This document shows, one piece after another, positions 42,198 through 52,163 of a stretch of DNA of 64,000 bases. The notes under the pieces are model-generated. The model did not search any database, had not been told where the DNA came from, and saw only the letters and a list, made by a program, of their open reading frames with translations. Both the position numbers and the translations under genes were made by a program. Location: contig CAZSHX010000008.1 in the NCBI GenBank assembly GCA_964606895.1, positions 19,161 through 83,160 on the forward strand. The letters are read 5' to 3'. The DNA is from CAZSHX01 sp964606895. Lineage in GTDB: Bacteria; Bacteroidota; Ignavibacteria; Kapaibacteriales; UBA2268. Within the stretch, counting starts at the first letter, position 1, and each line of letters opens with the position of its first letter.

Positions 42198-44711
42198 ATG
42201 GCAAAAACAGTAGCAAAAAAAATCATTCCAAAAGTTGAAAAAGAAAAACCGCCACTCATTCCTGAAAAATATCAGGACTGGGTTTATGTCGGTGTTCTTG
42301 TCGTAGCAGTATTTGTGTTCTTTGCCGGAGCAATTGCCGCCGGTGGATTCAAAGAAGCCGATACGATTGCTTCCATGAGTTTCAAAACTTACCTTGAAGA
42401 TGCAGGAAAGACAGGGAAATTCCCACTTTGGATGCCTTATATTTTCAGCGGAATGCCGAGTTATGCCGCACTTTTAACGACAGGCGAAAGATTTTGGGAT
42501 TTTGTCCCGCTTGTGCTTTTTAGCTTTACGAAGTTTTTCGGAACGTTATTTAATAACGATGTTGCACGTATGTCCATGTTTTATGCGATATACGCAATTG
42601 GCATTTATCTCCTGATGAGAAGCAAAAAGCAGGAGCAGTTTGTAGCTTTCTTTTCTGCCTTAGCGGCTGTTTTTTCAACGTGGGTGATAACTTGGGTGCT
42701 TATTGGACATAATACAAAGCCTGTGGTCTTTTCGATGTTCCCGTTCATATTTTTATTCCTTGAGAAGTTGAGGGAAAGATTCTCACTGATATATGCGGTT
42801 CTCCTCGTTTTCGCTTTGCACATCATGATGGAAGGCGGACACTTACAGCTGATATTCTACGGAGGCTGTGCTCTTGGTTTGTATATGATTTACGAACTCG
42901 TTAGCAGTATAGTTAAAAAAGCTGAACCCATGAAAGTTGTCAAGGTTTGCGTAATTCTGATTTTTGCGGGGGCGATGGCTTTCATGATGTCCTCGGACAG
43001 ATATCTGAGTACTATGGAATACACAAAATACTCAACCCGCGGCTCTGCCCCGATTGCTAAAGCCAAAGACCAGCATCAGGATGCTACGGGCGGGAATGAT
43101 TACGATTATGCTACAATGTGGTCATATTCTCCGGGTGAAATGTTTACTTTATTTGTGCCAAGCTATTTCGGTTTTGGTGTTAGAGATTTCGAATATCAGG
43201 GACAGAAAATGATGCTTTCCACATATTGGGGACAGAAAGAATCAGAAGATTCACCTCCATATATGGGAATTACTGTTCTTTTCCTTGCTATGCTTGGATT
43301 CGTGGTCTATCGAAAGGATATGTTTGTTCAATTCCTTTTTGCATTGTCAATTTTTGGAATTCTGCTATCATTCGGCAAAAACTGGACGGTACTTTATAAT
43401 GTTTTCTACTACTACATACCGAGTTTCAGCAAATTCAGGGCTCCGAGTATGTCGCTTGTTCTCCTGCATTTTTCCGCTCCGATTCTTGCAGGCTATGGCA
43501 TCGCCGCAATATTGAAATGGAGAAAAGAATTCGGCGAAAAGGACAAAAAAATACTTTTGGGATTCCTTGCCTCCACAGGTGTATTCTTAGTCTTAGGACT
43601 AATCTTTGCCGCGATGTTCAAGTCAAGCTATACCGAATCTGTTATCAATTCACCTATCGGCAAAGCTTACGGACAGAATTTCCCAACCGAGCTGATGACA
43701 TTTATATGGTCGAATATGCTTGAGGATTGGTTCATCAACGGATTTTTTGCAATTGCGATTGCTCTCAGTGCATATTTGTTTGTGCTGAAAAAAATCAATA
43801 AAAATCTTTTCTTTGTCGTTTTAGCCTTTGTGCTTGTTTTCGACATCTGGCGTGTGGATTATCGCAGAATGGAAATATCAAAAGAAAAAGCAGAAGTAAC
43901 AACATTCACCGAAAAAGCTGATGTTTTCAATTTCCTTAAACAAGATAAATCACTTTACAGGATAGCCGATTTTGCATCAAATCCGCAGAATATTCCTGCA
44001 TATTTCCAAATGGAAAACATCAATGGCTACCATTCCGCAAAGTTAAGAGTCTATCAGGATTTGATGGATGTTGCCAATCCTGACCAATATCAGGGTTCAA
44101 CTCATCAGATTTTTAATCCTTTCCTTTGGAATCTGCTGAATGTTAAGTACCTGATTGCCGACAGACCGCTTTATCAGGGAATTCAGCCTCTATTCACATC
44201 GGAACGAAGCAAAACGATGATTTATGCTAACCCGACTTATTTGCAGAGAGTCTTTTTCGTTAAAGAAACAAAAGTTGCCGGACAGATGGATATTCTTATG
44301 CACCTGAAATCAGGCGATTTCAACCCGACTGAAGTTGCTTTTGTCGAGAAGGCACTGCCTGAAACAATTCAGCCCGCAGACTCAACTGCAAACGCAAGAG
44401 TCACAAATCATGAAAATGAATTTATCAAAATCGAAGCAAATGCAAGCGGAAACAATCTGCTATTCATAAGTGAAATCTACTATCCAAGCTGGCATGCCTA
44501 TCTTGACGGCAAGGAAATTCCTATTTATAAAACAAACTTTGCCATGCGTTCTGTTGTTGTTCCCAAAGGAAAACACACAATCGAGCTGAAATTTGAATCG
44601 AAGAATTTCGAAACAGGTAAAAAATTGAGTGTTGCTGTCAATATCTTGGCTCTGCTCGGTTTGGTCGGCGGCATCGGTTTCGAATGGTACAAGAGAAAAA
44701 AGAAAGAATGA
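42198..44711 (+). CDS. YfhO-family multispanning membrane protein
   Basis: An 837-residue protein with a Lys-rich cytoplasmic start, then about 12 to 14 hydrophobic helices (for example YVGVLVVAVFVFFAGAIAAGG) and a soluble C-terminal part (about 575-800) before a last helix (LALLGLVGGIGFEWY). The pattern matches the YfhO family, GT-C-like membrane proteins linked to glycosylation of teichoic or other envelope polymers in Firmicutes; the substrate here is unknown. ATGA overlap with the following glycosyltransferase supports a shared glycan role. It starts 29 bases after topA with AGAGGA upstream. Confidence 0.85.
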   Translation: MAKTVAKKIIPKVEKEKPPLIPEKYQDWVYVGVLVVAVFVFFAGAIAAGGFKEADTIASMSFKTYLEDAGKTGKFPLWMPYIFSGMPSYAALLTTGERFWDFVPLVLFSFTKFFGTLFNNDVARMSMFYAIYAIGIYLLMRSKKQEQFVAFFSALAAVFSTWVITWVLIGHNTKPVVFSMFPFIFLFLEKLRERFSLIYAVLLVFALHIMMEGGHLQLIFYGGCALGLYMIYELVSSIVKKAEPMKVVKVCVILIFAGAMAFMMSSDRYLSTMEYTKYSTRGSAPIAKAKDQHQDATGGNDYDYATMWSYSPGEMFTLFVPSYFGFGVRDFEYQGQKMMLSTYWGQKESEDSPPYMGITVLFLAMLGFVVYRKDMFVQFLFALSIFGILLSFGKNWTVLYNVFYYYIPSFSKFRAPSMSLVLLHFSAPILAGYGIAAILKWRKEFGEKDKKILLGFLASTGVFLVLGLIFAAMFKSSYTESVINSPIGKAYGQNFPTELMTFIWSNMLEDWFINGFFAIAIALSAYLFVLKKINKNLFFVVLAFVLVFDIWRVDYRRMEISKEKAEVTTFTEKADVFNFLKQDKSLYRIADFASNPQNIPAYFQMENINGYHSAKLRVYQDLMDVANPDQYQGSTHQIFNPFLWNLLNVKYLIADRPLYQGIQPLFTSERSKTMIYANPTYLQRVFFVKETKVAGQMDILMHLKSGDFNPTEVAFVEKALPETIQPADSTANARVTNHENEFIKIEANASGNNLLFISEIYYPSWHAYLDGKEIPIYKTNFAMRSVVVPKGKHTIELKFESKNFETGKKLSVAVNILALLGLVGGIGFEWYKRKKKE

Positions 44712-45868
44712 AAATAGGTTTCGAAGCGGTATCAATTTTTGGAGTGAGTGGCATTGAGATGTACACTCGCTCTCTTATTCGTGCCCTGTCCGAACTTGAA
44801 AACGGACCCGATATCCACCTTTTTACGTCGTCCAGCCGTCAGAAAAGGGTGGCAGAATATTTCAGAGATACAAACAATATTAAAGTCAAAAAGCTTTTTC
44901 TGCATCCCCTTGCACTCGGAAAAATCGGTGCTCCGCTCATTAAGTTTATTAAAAATGATATTCTGATGAAAAAAGCCTCTGCGGAAGTTGATTTATTTCA
45001 TAATGTTAATCCCTGCTTTTATCATAAAAATATTAAAAACATGGCTGTAACGGTTCATGATTTGTTTGTTTTTTACGATGACGATTGGGCAAAAACTGCG
45101 TTTGAACCTGACCAGCAGGAATTTCAAGAAAATTTTCTTTCAGCATTCGAAAATGCTAAAGTGGTTTTCACTCCTACAAGATTTGTTGCCGATGAAATAC
45201 TTACCAAATTCCCGTGGGTTGACAAGAAGAAGATTTATGTTACCTATGAAGCGGCAAATGAAAAATTCCGCAAAGCAGAGCCTGACTTCGATTTGCTTGC
45301 TCAAAACGGTATTAAGCCCGATATGAAATACTTCCTTTTCGTCAGCAGGATTGACCCGCGGAAAAACTACGAAAGAATTCTTGAAGCTTACTCCAAACTT
45401 CCCGAAAAAATTAAACAAACGCACAAATTCGTATTTGTCGGCGGAGCGAAAGACCACATCCAAAAGAAACTTTACGAATTGACAGCCAAACTTGGGATTG
45501 CAGATAATTTCATTCATTTGGACAACATTTCGAATGAAGTACTCGTTCAGGTTTACAATCGTGCAACTGCATTGATTTTTGCAACTTTTGCCGAAGGATT
45601 CGGTTTGCCGATTGTCGAGGCAATGAATTGCGGATGTCCTGTGATAACCTCCAATGTTTCATGTATGCCCGAAATTGCGGGTAATGCCGCTCTTCTCGTC
45701 AATCCCTACAGTACGGAAGAAATTGTTACAGCAATGCAAAAAACAGCTAAGGACGAAGACTTCAGAAATGACTTAATCCAAAAAGGCTTTCGCCGCGGAC
45801 AAGAATTTTCGTGGCATAAAACCGCACTCGAAACTTACATGGGCTACATAGAGATAGCAGAGGATTAA
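44708..45868 (+). CDS. GT4-family glycosyltransferase
   Basis: A 386-residue GT-B glycosyltransferase. The N-terminal half starts MKIGFEAVSIFGVSGIEMYTR, with the glycine motif for acceptor binding. The C-terminal half carries FLFVSRIDPRKNYERILEAY and the EX7E motif in FAEGFGLPIVEAMNCGCPVI, which binds the sugar nucleotide. The ATG overlaps the upstream YfhO stop (ATGA at 44708-44711), so the pair is translationally coupled; an in-frame GTG-type start at 44684 would lie inside the YfhO gene. It probably adds a sugar in envelope-polysaccharide or lipid-linked glycan synthesis. Confidence 0.9.
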   Translation: MKIGFEAVSIFGVSGIEMYTRSLIRALSELENGPDIHLFTSSSRQKRVAEYFRDTNNIKVKKLFLHPLALGKIGAPLIKFIKNDILMKKASAEVDLFHNVNPCFYHKNIKNMAVTVHDLFVFYDDDWAKTAFEPDQQEFQENFLSAFENAKVVFTPTRFVADEILTKFPWVDKKKIYVTYEAANEKFRKAEPDFDLLAQNGIKPDMKYFLFVSRIDPRKNYERILEAYSKLPEKIKQTHKFVFVGGAKDHIQKKLYELTAKLGIADNFIHLDNISNEVLVQVYNRATALIFATFAEGFGLPIVEAMNCGCPVITSNVSCMPEIAGNAALLVNPYSTEEIVTAMQKTAKDEDFRNDLIQKGFRRGQEFSWHKTALETYMGYIEIAED

Positions 45869-45951
45869 GAGGGAGGAATTTTCATAAGCCCCTGCTCAAG
45901 TAACTCCTGAATGAAGAAAATTAACATTATCTTTTGCATTTTTTCAACCTC

Positions 45952-47193
45952 TTACCTGTTAATGATAAATGGTTGAGAGAATTTGTAGCTACCTGAATTT
46001 ATTTCAAGATGATATGAACCATTAACAAGATTAGAAATATTAATTGAATAATTATGATTACCTTGAAATAAGAATTTGTTTTCAATTGCCTGAGTTAATT
46101 GACCGTTAATGTTGAAGATATTTATTGTCGTTATTCCTGATTTAGTTAGCTCAAATGTTAAATTTAAAATATTTTTATCAGATGGATTTGGAAAAATATT
46201 ATTTGCTTTAATTGGACTGTTCTCTTGAACACCGTCATTCTTTAGAAAATTCAATAAGCAAAGATAATTTCCAATATTTCCAGCAATATATTTATTGTCA
46301 TTAGAAGAGGACAAATAATGAAAGCCACCAGGGTAATTCTTAAGCATTTTATTATTAATTAAATCCCAGACTATAATTTGCCCATAAGAGAAAATTAAAT
46401 ATTTATCGTCAGACGAAAAAACCATTTTCCCAACACCAGATTCGTAACCCGGAATTGATGCTAATTTTTGCTTTGTTTTTACATCAATAATTTTTATTGC
46501 TTCCCCGGGATCGGGTGATGTAAAAGCGATTTTTGTTCCATCATTGGAGTATTTAAGTTTAGTATGCCAACCTATGGGACACTCATAATCAATCGTAAAA
46601 TCCGAAAGATTAAGAAATCTTAACTTTTCTTGTCTTAGTGTATCACCATGAGCAACTGAGAAAGCAAGATGAATACCATCTGGAGAAAATTCAAGTTGCC
46701 AAATAAGTGGTTGAATCCTTTTATCATCTTTTATAACTGAGTCAATTTCTTTGATAATTTTTCCTGTTTGTAAGTCCCAAATTGTTAGACCAAGTATATT
46801 CGCTACGGCAAAATATTTTTCATCTGAGGACATAGCCACTTTAATACTAGAAAATTCAGGATAATTATCCTTAGAAAGAATTATTGAGTCTGTCAAAAAA
46901 TTATAAACACGGAAACCAGTGTTACTTGATTGCACAAGATATTTCCCTGTCTTTGAAAAAAACACGTTACCGCCACTGTAGCCTTGGTATTTTTTTATTT
47001 GGGTTGCTGTATTTACATCCCAAATACCGACGTAAGCTCCATTACCTCCAACAGCAAAGAATTGAGAACTAGGATGAAAGGAAATTCCTAATACATCTTG
47101 AGTTTGCCTCATCCAGACAGTATCCGGCTCAGTTGCCTCCAACTTCAAAAAAGTATTAACAAAAACAACCAAAACCAGCAATTTGAATTTCAT
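45952..47193 (-). CDS. WD40-like secreted protein with T9SS sorting domain (second copy)
   Basis: A 413-residue protein: signal peptide MKFKLLVLVVFVNTFLKLEA, then TEPDTVW, a WD40-type propeller (about 25-320; GISFHPSSQFFAVGGNGAYVGIWD, FSPDGIHLAFSVAHG, FSSDDKYLIFSYGQIIVWD) and a type A T9SS domain (about 330-413; IFPNPSDKNILNLTFELTKS). It is a distant paralogue of the protein at 36832-38223, sharing the TVW start and the order of domains. The ATG at 47193 is chosen because it begins the signal peptide; the frame extends 33 codons further upstream without a good ribosome-binding site. Confidence 0.82.
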   Translation of the reverse strand: MKFKLLVLVVFVNTFLKLEATEPDTVWMRQTQDVLGISFHPSSQFFAVGGNGAYVGIWDVNTATQIKKYQGYSGGNVFFSKTGKYLVQSSNTGFRVYNFLTDSIILSKDNYPEFSSIKVAMSSDEKYFAVANILGLTIWDLQTGKIIKEIDSVIKDDKRIQPLIWQLEFSPDGIHLAFSVAHGDTLRQEKLRFLNLSDFTIDYECPIGWHTKLKYSNDGTKIAFTSPDPGEAIKIIDVKTKQKLASIPGYESGVGKMVFSSDDKYLIFSYGQIIVWDLINNKMLKNYPGGFHYLSSSNDNKYIAGNIGNYLCLLNFLKNDGVQENSPIKANNIFPNPSDKNILNLTFELTKSGITTINIFNINGQLTQAIENKFLFQGNHNYSINISNLVNGSYHLEINSGSYKFSQPFIINR

Positions 47194-47410
47194 AATCCGA
47201 TTCCAATAAATATATTTAATGTTTTCATCGAAACTTTTGTAACTTACGAAAAATAATTCAAACACAAACAAGAAAAAATAATTTCGAGGCATCAGTTTTC
47301 TTTCATACTACATCGTCTGAATCACGGATTAATAGGATTTTGGGATTAAACGAATATTTTAATTCTGATTTATTATTTGAAGAAACTCACAAAATGAAAT
47401 GATGCAATTC

Positions 47411-48862
47411 TTAGTTTTTTCTCTTGCTGATTTGTTTTACAGCCATAACAAATAAGATTAGTATCATCGGCTCAATATCATATCTGAAACGGTTATTTTC
47501 TCCAAGTTCGAACAAATTGCCGATGATTGCAATGTATAGTATATTAAAGACCATGAAGGATATTAAATAGTAATATTGGGTTTTCATTTTTCTGTATTTC
47601 AGCAAATATCTGAAATAATAAAACGCAAGAAAAATCATCGCAAGGGTGAAAGTGATTCCTATATATCTGAATACATCCAAGTTCATCCCATTTTCCTTGA
47701 ATTCAGCTTTTTGTGTATCGCTTAAAGTGCTGTATTGCTTTTGCTGACCATAGAACACGATATTATAGAAATCGGCATAATTTGAGATTTTGGAAAGATG
47801 GTCATTATAAATGTACCGATAATCTGTCGGCGATTTTAAAAAGAAATAGAATGACATTGCTACTGATTTCAAATAATTGGCAGGTTCGTAATAAATTGCC
47901 TTTAGCGATTCATTCATATAGAGCTTTGAAACTGGAACAAAATACTTGTGATTGTAATTAACATGCCTATTGAAATCTTTTAATGAATCTTCCAGACAGC
48001 TAATATTAGGGAAATTGGTCTTTTCTGCAAACTGCCTGTATGTTCCTGCGTGACTGAAAGGCTTTATTGACGACAATTCCGAGAGTTTCTTCTCCGAAAT
48101 CAGTTTCTCCACTTGTTCTTTTGGTAAGGTAGAAATTGCAATTTTTGCCAGATTCATTCCCGTCCAGCTTGTTGTAATGGTTCCAAAAAGGATAAGATTT
48201 TTGATAACTAAAATGAAAATAACAAAAGCAGGTATTGCGGCAGAAAATATAATTGTCTTTCTGTCATTCTTAAAAAAGAAAAGCATTAATAGAAAAATCA
48301 TCAGAAACCATATAGGATGGTATAATGACCGAGTGAGAACAATTAATGCCAAAACAGAAAATAGCAGAACTCCTGTTTTTAGATTTCTATGTTTTTCAAA
48401 CCTGTCAAACAAGTAAACAGACAAAAGCATAAGAAACAAAACAGGATAGCTGTAGAAAAGCCAGTTCTCATAAAGTATCTGAGCAGGGCTGATTACAAAC
48501 AAAGTGGAAATAATCAATGATAACACCCATCTTCCCGTAATTTTTTTTAGAATAACATACAGCAGAAGAAAAATGAAAAAGCCTAAAATCAAATATAACA
48601 AGTTGAAGATTAGAGTTTCGTAACCAAAACCAATTTTCAGGATTAATCCTATGAACAAATTGAATAAAGGAGGCTGGCTATGGAGATAAAAGATGCTTTC
48701 TGCAAGATGTTTTTTTAATAGAGATAAATCCTGAAGTTGAAAAAACCAAGTGATTGGTGTTGTATCAAAACGAATTTCTGAAAAATAGAATATCAGGCGT
48801 GAAGAAACGAAAATAATAAACAGATAAAAGTATTCTCTTCTATTTGCTTTTTCAAAGTTCAT
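47411..48862 (-). CDS. Multispanning GT-C-type membrane glycosyltransferase-like protein
   Basis: A 483-residue integral membrane protein with about 10 to 12 hydrophobic helices, two periplasmic loops and a basic C-terminus (QISKRKN). The segment YLHSQPPLFNLFIGLILKIG after the first loop resembles the conserved region of GT39/ArnT-like (dolichol-phosphate-mannose type) glycosyltransferases, in which acidic residues of the first loop are catalytic. Identification to substrate is not possible. Its start overlaps the end of the upstream Cys-rich protein gene by 11 bases, so the two are probably one transcript. Confidence 0.7.
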   Translation of the reverse strand: MNFEKANRREYFYLFIIFVSSRLIFYFSEIRFDTTPITWFFQLQDLSLLKKHLAESIFYLHSQPPLFNLFIGLILKIGFGYETLIFNLLYLILGFFIFLLLYVILKKITGRWVLSLIISTLFVISPAQILYENWLFYSYPVLFLMLLSVYLFDRFEKHRNLKTGVLLFSVLALIVLTRSLYHPIWFLMIFLLMLFFFKNDRKTIIFSAAIPAFVIFILVIKNLILFGTITTSWTGMNLAKIAISTLPKEQVEKLISEKKLSELSSIKPFSHAGTYRQFAEKTNFPNISCLEDSLKDFNRHVNYNHKYFVPVSKLYMNESLKAIYYEPANYLKSVAMSFYFFLKSPTDYRYIYNDHLSKISNYADFYNIVFYGQQKQYSTLSDTQKAEFKENGMNLDVFRYIGITFTLAMIFLAFYYFRYLLKYRKMKTQYYYLISFMVFNILYIAIIGNLFELGENNRFRYDIEPMILILFVMAVKQISKRKN

Positions 48863-49301
48863 TAAAATCCTTCAAAACAGACTTAATTATTCCTTGGTAA
48901 GGCATCCAAGCAATTGCACAGTTAACTTTGGTTAAACTGTCGTCATCGAACGTACATTTAAAATTTTCTTTAGGGATTAAAGCCCGGCAGACCATTGGTC
49001 TTTCATCGTGTGGAAGTTTGCATCCTGTTTCGGTTAAAAGTATGCAATAGTAATGTTTGCTGTCGTCAAGGATTTTATCTGCACAGACTTGCCTCATTCT
49101 CAAATAAAAAAGGCGTGTGGCTTCTTCTCGTTTGTCCATTGGGGAATCGCCCCACCAGGCAATTGCATAAAGATTTGTTTGAAGTAAAGTAGTTAAGCTT
49201 TCGAGGGTAACCGGAAACTTTAACTCACTTGGGAATATATGTCCGGGAGTTGCCTTACAACAAGCTCCCTTACAAACTGAACATATTTCTTGATTTTCCA
49301 C
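48852..49301 (-). CDS. Small Cys-rich protein, YkgJ-type metal-binding candidate
   Basis: A 149-residue soluble protein with clustered cysteines: CSVCKGACCKATPG at the start, then single Cys in RMRQVCADK, HYYCILL, GCKLPHDERPMVCRAL and later in FKCTF and NCAIAW. The CxxCxxxCC start and the GCKLP...RPMVCR arrangement resemble YkgJ/UPF0153-type proteins thought to bind zinc or an Fe-S cluster. The start is a GTG, seven bases after the osmC stop and with AAGG upstream. It overlaps the next gene. The role is unknown. Confidence 0.65.
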   Translation of the reverse strand: MENQEICSVCKGACCKATPGHIFPSELKFPVTLESLTTLLQTNLYAIAWWGDSPMDKREEATRLFYLRMRQVCADKILDDSKHYYCILLTETGCKLPHDERPMVCRALIPKENFKCTFDDDSLTKVNCAIAWMPYQGIIKSVLKDFNEL

Positions 49302-49308
49302 AAATGAA

Positions 49309-49725
49309 TTACCTTACTAAAATTGATTCCCATGTGACTTTGCATCCCGAACGCTGGAACATAGCAGAAGCTCCGCAATAGGTAGTCTGAGAAAGTTCGA
49401 CAGCTTTTTCGAGTTCTTTAAGTTCTGCATCAGGACTTGTCAGGATGAATCTCAGGTGAACTGAAGTCAGAACTTTGGGATGAGTTTCTGCTCTTTCGGC
49501 TGTCAATTCAACTTCAAGAGAATCTATCTGACGTTTCTTTTTTCTTACAATACTGACAACATCCATAAAACTGCAACCGCCCATTGCCTGGAGCATAACT
49601 TCCATTGGTGTTGCGGCAGAATCCTCTCCGCCGAATTCAGGATGTGTATCAAAATATGTTTCCATTCCGGCTTCGTTTGAGCCGATTATTCTCATTTTAT
49701 TATCGAGCTTTAAATGTGCTATCAT
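49309..49725 (-). CDS. OsmC-family peroxide-reductase-like protein
   Basis: A 138-residue protein of the OsmC/YhfA family, which reduces organic hydroperoxides or acts in related thiol chemistry. The two active-site cysteines are visible: MGGCSFMDVVSIVRK (about residue 52) and TTYCGASAMFQ (about 116). The alpha-helix with the first Cys and the strand LTSVHLRFIL match the fold. It is first in a three-gene run with the Cys-rich and membrane proteins, and follows the transposase-like gene by 13 bases on the same strand. Confidence 0.88.
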   Translation of the reverse strand: MIAHLKLDNKMRIIGSNEAGMETYFDTHPEFGGEDSAATPMEVMLQAMGGCSFMDVVSIVRKKKRQIDSLEVELTAERAETHPKVLTSVHLRFILTSPDAELKELEKAVELSQTTYCGASAMFQRSGCKVTWESILVR

Positions 49726-49738
49726 TGTTGTCCTCTAA

Positions 49739-50890
49739 TTAAAACATGTGACATTTTTCAAGATTCATTTCGCATTTCGAGTAAAACTGAGGAATCTGCA
49801 AACTACGTGCGGCAACCTCAATAACAAATGCTTTTAGTTCACGGTTGTCTTCTTCAAGTTTAAGGATTACGGGTTTTTGGCCGCAAGAAAAATTCTTGAA
49901 TAAGGTTCTTGCCGGAACCTGCATATAAACACTCATTCTGCTGAAGCCGAAATCCAATGTTTCCAGCATCCATTTTGTAATCCAACCATTTACAAGCGGA
50001 GTTGGGTCGTCCTTTAGCATGTGGAATTTTTCGAATCTGACCTGGAATGCAGAAACTAAACCTTCAATTCTTATTTTCGGACGATTTTCGATTCTTTCTT
50101 TTATTCTTCGGATAAATTGGTCTGCATTTGAGTTGAGAACATCTTTCAATCTCATATCATAATTTTGTTTCAGGTAACTATTCAAAGTTTGGTCTTTCAA
50201 ACCTTCATAAGCCTTCAAAGAATCGTTTATAAGCTTATGATTAATGGGGAATCTATCCAAACAGCAAGTGATTTCTTTGTCCCTGAAAGCTCTATGGTAA
50301 TAAATACGAATAGTAGATTCAGGATATATTTTGCCAACGGCTTCGTCAATGTGCTTCGAACCGTTTGTCATGAAAGTCTGGCAAGCGATATTTCTAGTGT
50401 TCATTCGAGTGAGCAATTCATCCCAAACTCTGATTTCATCTTTGGGTCCAATCTGATAACCCAGGACAACCGTCGAGAGTGCGTCAATTGCCATGGCAAG
50501 AAACATCGTATTCGAAGTTGAGCCGGAACCTTTGCATGAACATGAAAAATTTCGACCAACCAGATATACCAGCTTAGGTTCGTGCTTTGCAATATTAATA
50601 TCCAGATATTCTTCCCAATTTGGGCACCCATCAAGAAATTCTCTGATTTTCTGATTAATTCTTAGTGGCGAACTATGGTAGAAACCAACTAAGTCTCTGC
50701 AAGTTTTACCATTCAGATATTCCTCGACAATATATGACAAGTCAGGTTTGGAGGATTCCATTTTTTCATGAACCCATGTTTTCCCACAGGTTCTACAGCG
50801 ATAACGCTTATTGCCTGTCGTAGTCTTACCATGGCGGATAACTTTAGTACTCTTACAAAATATACAAGCCTGTCGAATTTCATCATTCAT
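49739..50890 (-). CDS. Transposase-like protein with zinc ribbon, possibly domesticated
   Basis: A 383-residue protein starting with an InsA/IS1-type zinc ribbon (CIFCKSTKVIRHGKTTTGNK...CRTCGKTW; four Cys at about 9, 12, 32 and 35), followed by a helix-turn-helix-like segment (about 50-85) and an RNase-H-like DDE-type core (about 100-260) whose first Asp is in AMAIDALSTVVLGYQIG (about 135). At the second catalytic position, where SDG or TDG is usual, it reads TNG (FMTNGSKHIDEA, about 173), so the Asp may be replaced by Asn. I find no terminal inverted repeats or target duplications. It may be a fixed, inactive or repurposed transposase. Confidence 0.65.
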   Translation of the reverse strand: MNDEIRQACIFCKSTKVIRHGKTTTGNKRYRCRTCGKTWVHEKMESSKPDLSYIVEEYLNGKTCRDLVGFYHSSPLRINQKIREFLDGCPNWEEYLDINIAKHEPKLVYLVGRNFSCSCKGSGSTSNTMFLAMAIDALSTVVLGYQIGPKDEIRVWDELLTRMNTRNIACQTFMTNGSKHIDEAVGKIYPESTIRIYYHRAFRDKEITCCLDRFPINHKLINDSLKAYEGLKDQTLNSYLKQNYDMRLKDVLNSNADQFIRRIKERIENRPKIRIEGLVSAFQVRFEKFHMLKDDPTPLVNGWITKWMLETLDFGFSRMSVYMQVPARTLFKNFSCGQKPVILKLEEDNRELKAFVIEVAARSLQIPQFYSKCEMNLEKCHMF

Positions 50891-51142
50891 TAGATAATCC
50901 TAAAAATAAATATAGAATAAGCAAAAAACAAAATATGTACAAAATAAATATATTAAAAATTAATTAAAAAAAAACATATTTTTTTCAAAATCGTAAAATA
51001 TTTTTTTGAATGTTGTTCTCGAAGGATTTTTACATTTTGGCAAACTATATATTTAATGGCGACTTATAAATAATAATTGTAATAAGTCAATTAAAATGAT
51101 TAATTTGCAGGAGTAATGATTGAATTTTTTTAGAAATGATTG

Positions 51143-51214
51143 TGACCCCAACGGGATTCGAACCCGTACTGCCACCGTGAAAGGGTGGTGACCTATCCAT
51201 TAGTCGATGGGGCC
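51143..51214 (-). tRNA. tRNA-Glu (anticodon TTC)
   Basis: Read on the minus strand, the 72-nt sequence starts GGCCCCATCGACTAATGG. It forms a 7-bp acceptor stem (GGCCCCA/TGGGGTC, one G-U), the D arm with AATGGATAGG, the anticodon stem CCACC/GGTGG around CTTTCAC (anticodon TTC), and the T arm with GGGTTCGAATCCC. The discriminator base is A and the 3' CCA is not encoded. The surrounding region 50891-51142 is AT-rich and shows no gene. Confidence 0.97.
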
Positions 51215-51276
51215 AATGCCTTATAAAAGGATTACAAAATTAAGAATATTTTTCAACTTATCCAAATATTATTTTT

Positions 51277-51912
51277 ATGAATGAAAATGAAAAATCTGTG
51301 GTTGTTGCCATTACAGGCGGTATAGGTAGTGGCAAATCAACGGTTGCAGGATTTATTAAGACAGCCGGATACAAGGTGTTGTTCCTTGATGATTTGGCAA
51401 AGCAAATTATGCTTAACGACAACGATGTCAAAAAGAAACTCATCAATGCATTTGGCTCATCAGTTTATTCCGATGATGGAGTGCCAAACCACTCCAATAT
51501 CTCTGAAATCGTTTTCGGGAGCGGTTCTGCAAGCTCGGACAACTTGAACAAGCTCAATAAAATTGTTCATCCTCCAACGATTGACGAAATGATTAAGCAA
51601 GTAGAAATTCTGGAGACTGCCGGCGAGGAACTTATTTTTATTGAAAGTGCGATTATCTTTGAAGCAGGAATTGACGAAGGTTTTGATTATATTATTACCG
51701 TCAGCACCGAAAAAGAAACTGCAATTCAGAGAACCATTCAAAGGACCGGATTGACGGCAGAGCAGGTAGAACAGAGAATGAAACAACAAATGAGCAATGA
51801 AGAAAAAGCCGGCATTTCGGATTTTGTTATAGACAATAATTTCGACCTGGATGCTTTGAAGCAGGCAACTGATTTTGTTCTGAATATTATCAAGATGTCC
51901 TCTGAAGAATAA
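51277..51912 (+). CDS. coaE: Dephospho-CoA kinase
   Basis: A 211-residue kinase that carries out the last step of coenzyme A synthesis. The P-loop is AITGGIGSGKST (about 12-23), and FLDDLAKQIM (the family's D.D.IA motif), IVHPPTIDEM and IESAIIFEAGIDEGFDYIITV are conserved. The CoA-binding and lid regions (QRTIQRTGLTAEQVEQRMKQQ) follow. Length is normal. The ATG matches the conserved N-terminal length; there is no strong Shine-Dalgarno. It is divergent from tRNA-Glu and stands alone. Confidence 0.94.
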   Translation: MNENEKSVVVAITGGIGSGKSTVAGFIKTAGYKVLFLDDLAKQIMLNDNDVKKKLINAFGSSVYSDDGVPNHSNISEIVFGSGSASSDNLNKLNKIVHPPTIDEMIKQVEILETAGEELIFIESAIIFEAGIDEGFDYIITVSTEKETAIQRTIQRTGLTAEQVEQRMKQQMSNEEKAGISDFVIDNNFDLDALKQATDFVLNIIKMSSEE

Positions 51913-52163
51913 AAAAGTCAGGTTTTCAAAATTTAGCTTTCATAAAAAGACATGGTTTTCTGACTATCCGTATTGTTTCTGCATTTAAACATCGATACTC
52001 AATATAAATCATTAACGCAGGAACAACAATCATAGTGGGAAAAATATTCTTTTTTATCAATTTCTGTAACAAAACGCAATAAAATTTGTTATTGATAAAA
52101 TGAATGTACAAATTTTTTGTTCATCTTTTTAGAAAAGTGTTTATTTTTGTTAAAAGGAAATGC

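Noticed and set aside
51143..51214. tRNA-Glu as the attachment site of the right-hand island
   Set aside because: The 3' end of the tRNA faces away from the island, coaE and envelope genes lie between, and no repeat of the tRNA 3' end was seen further right.
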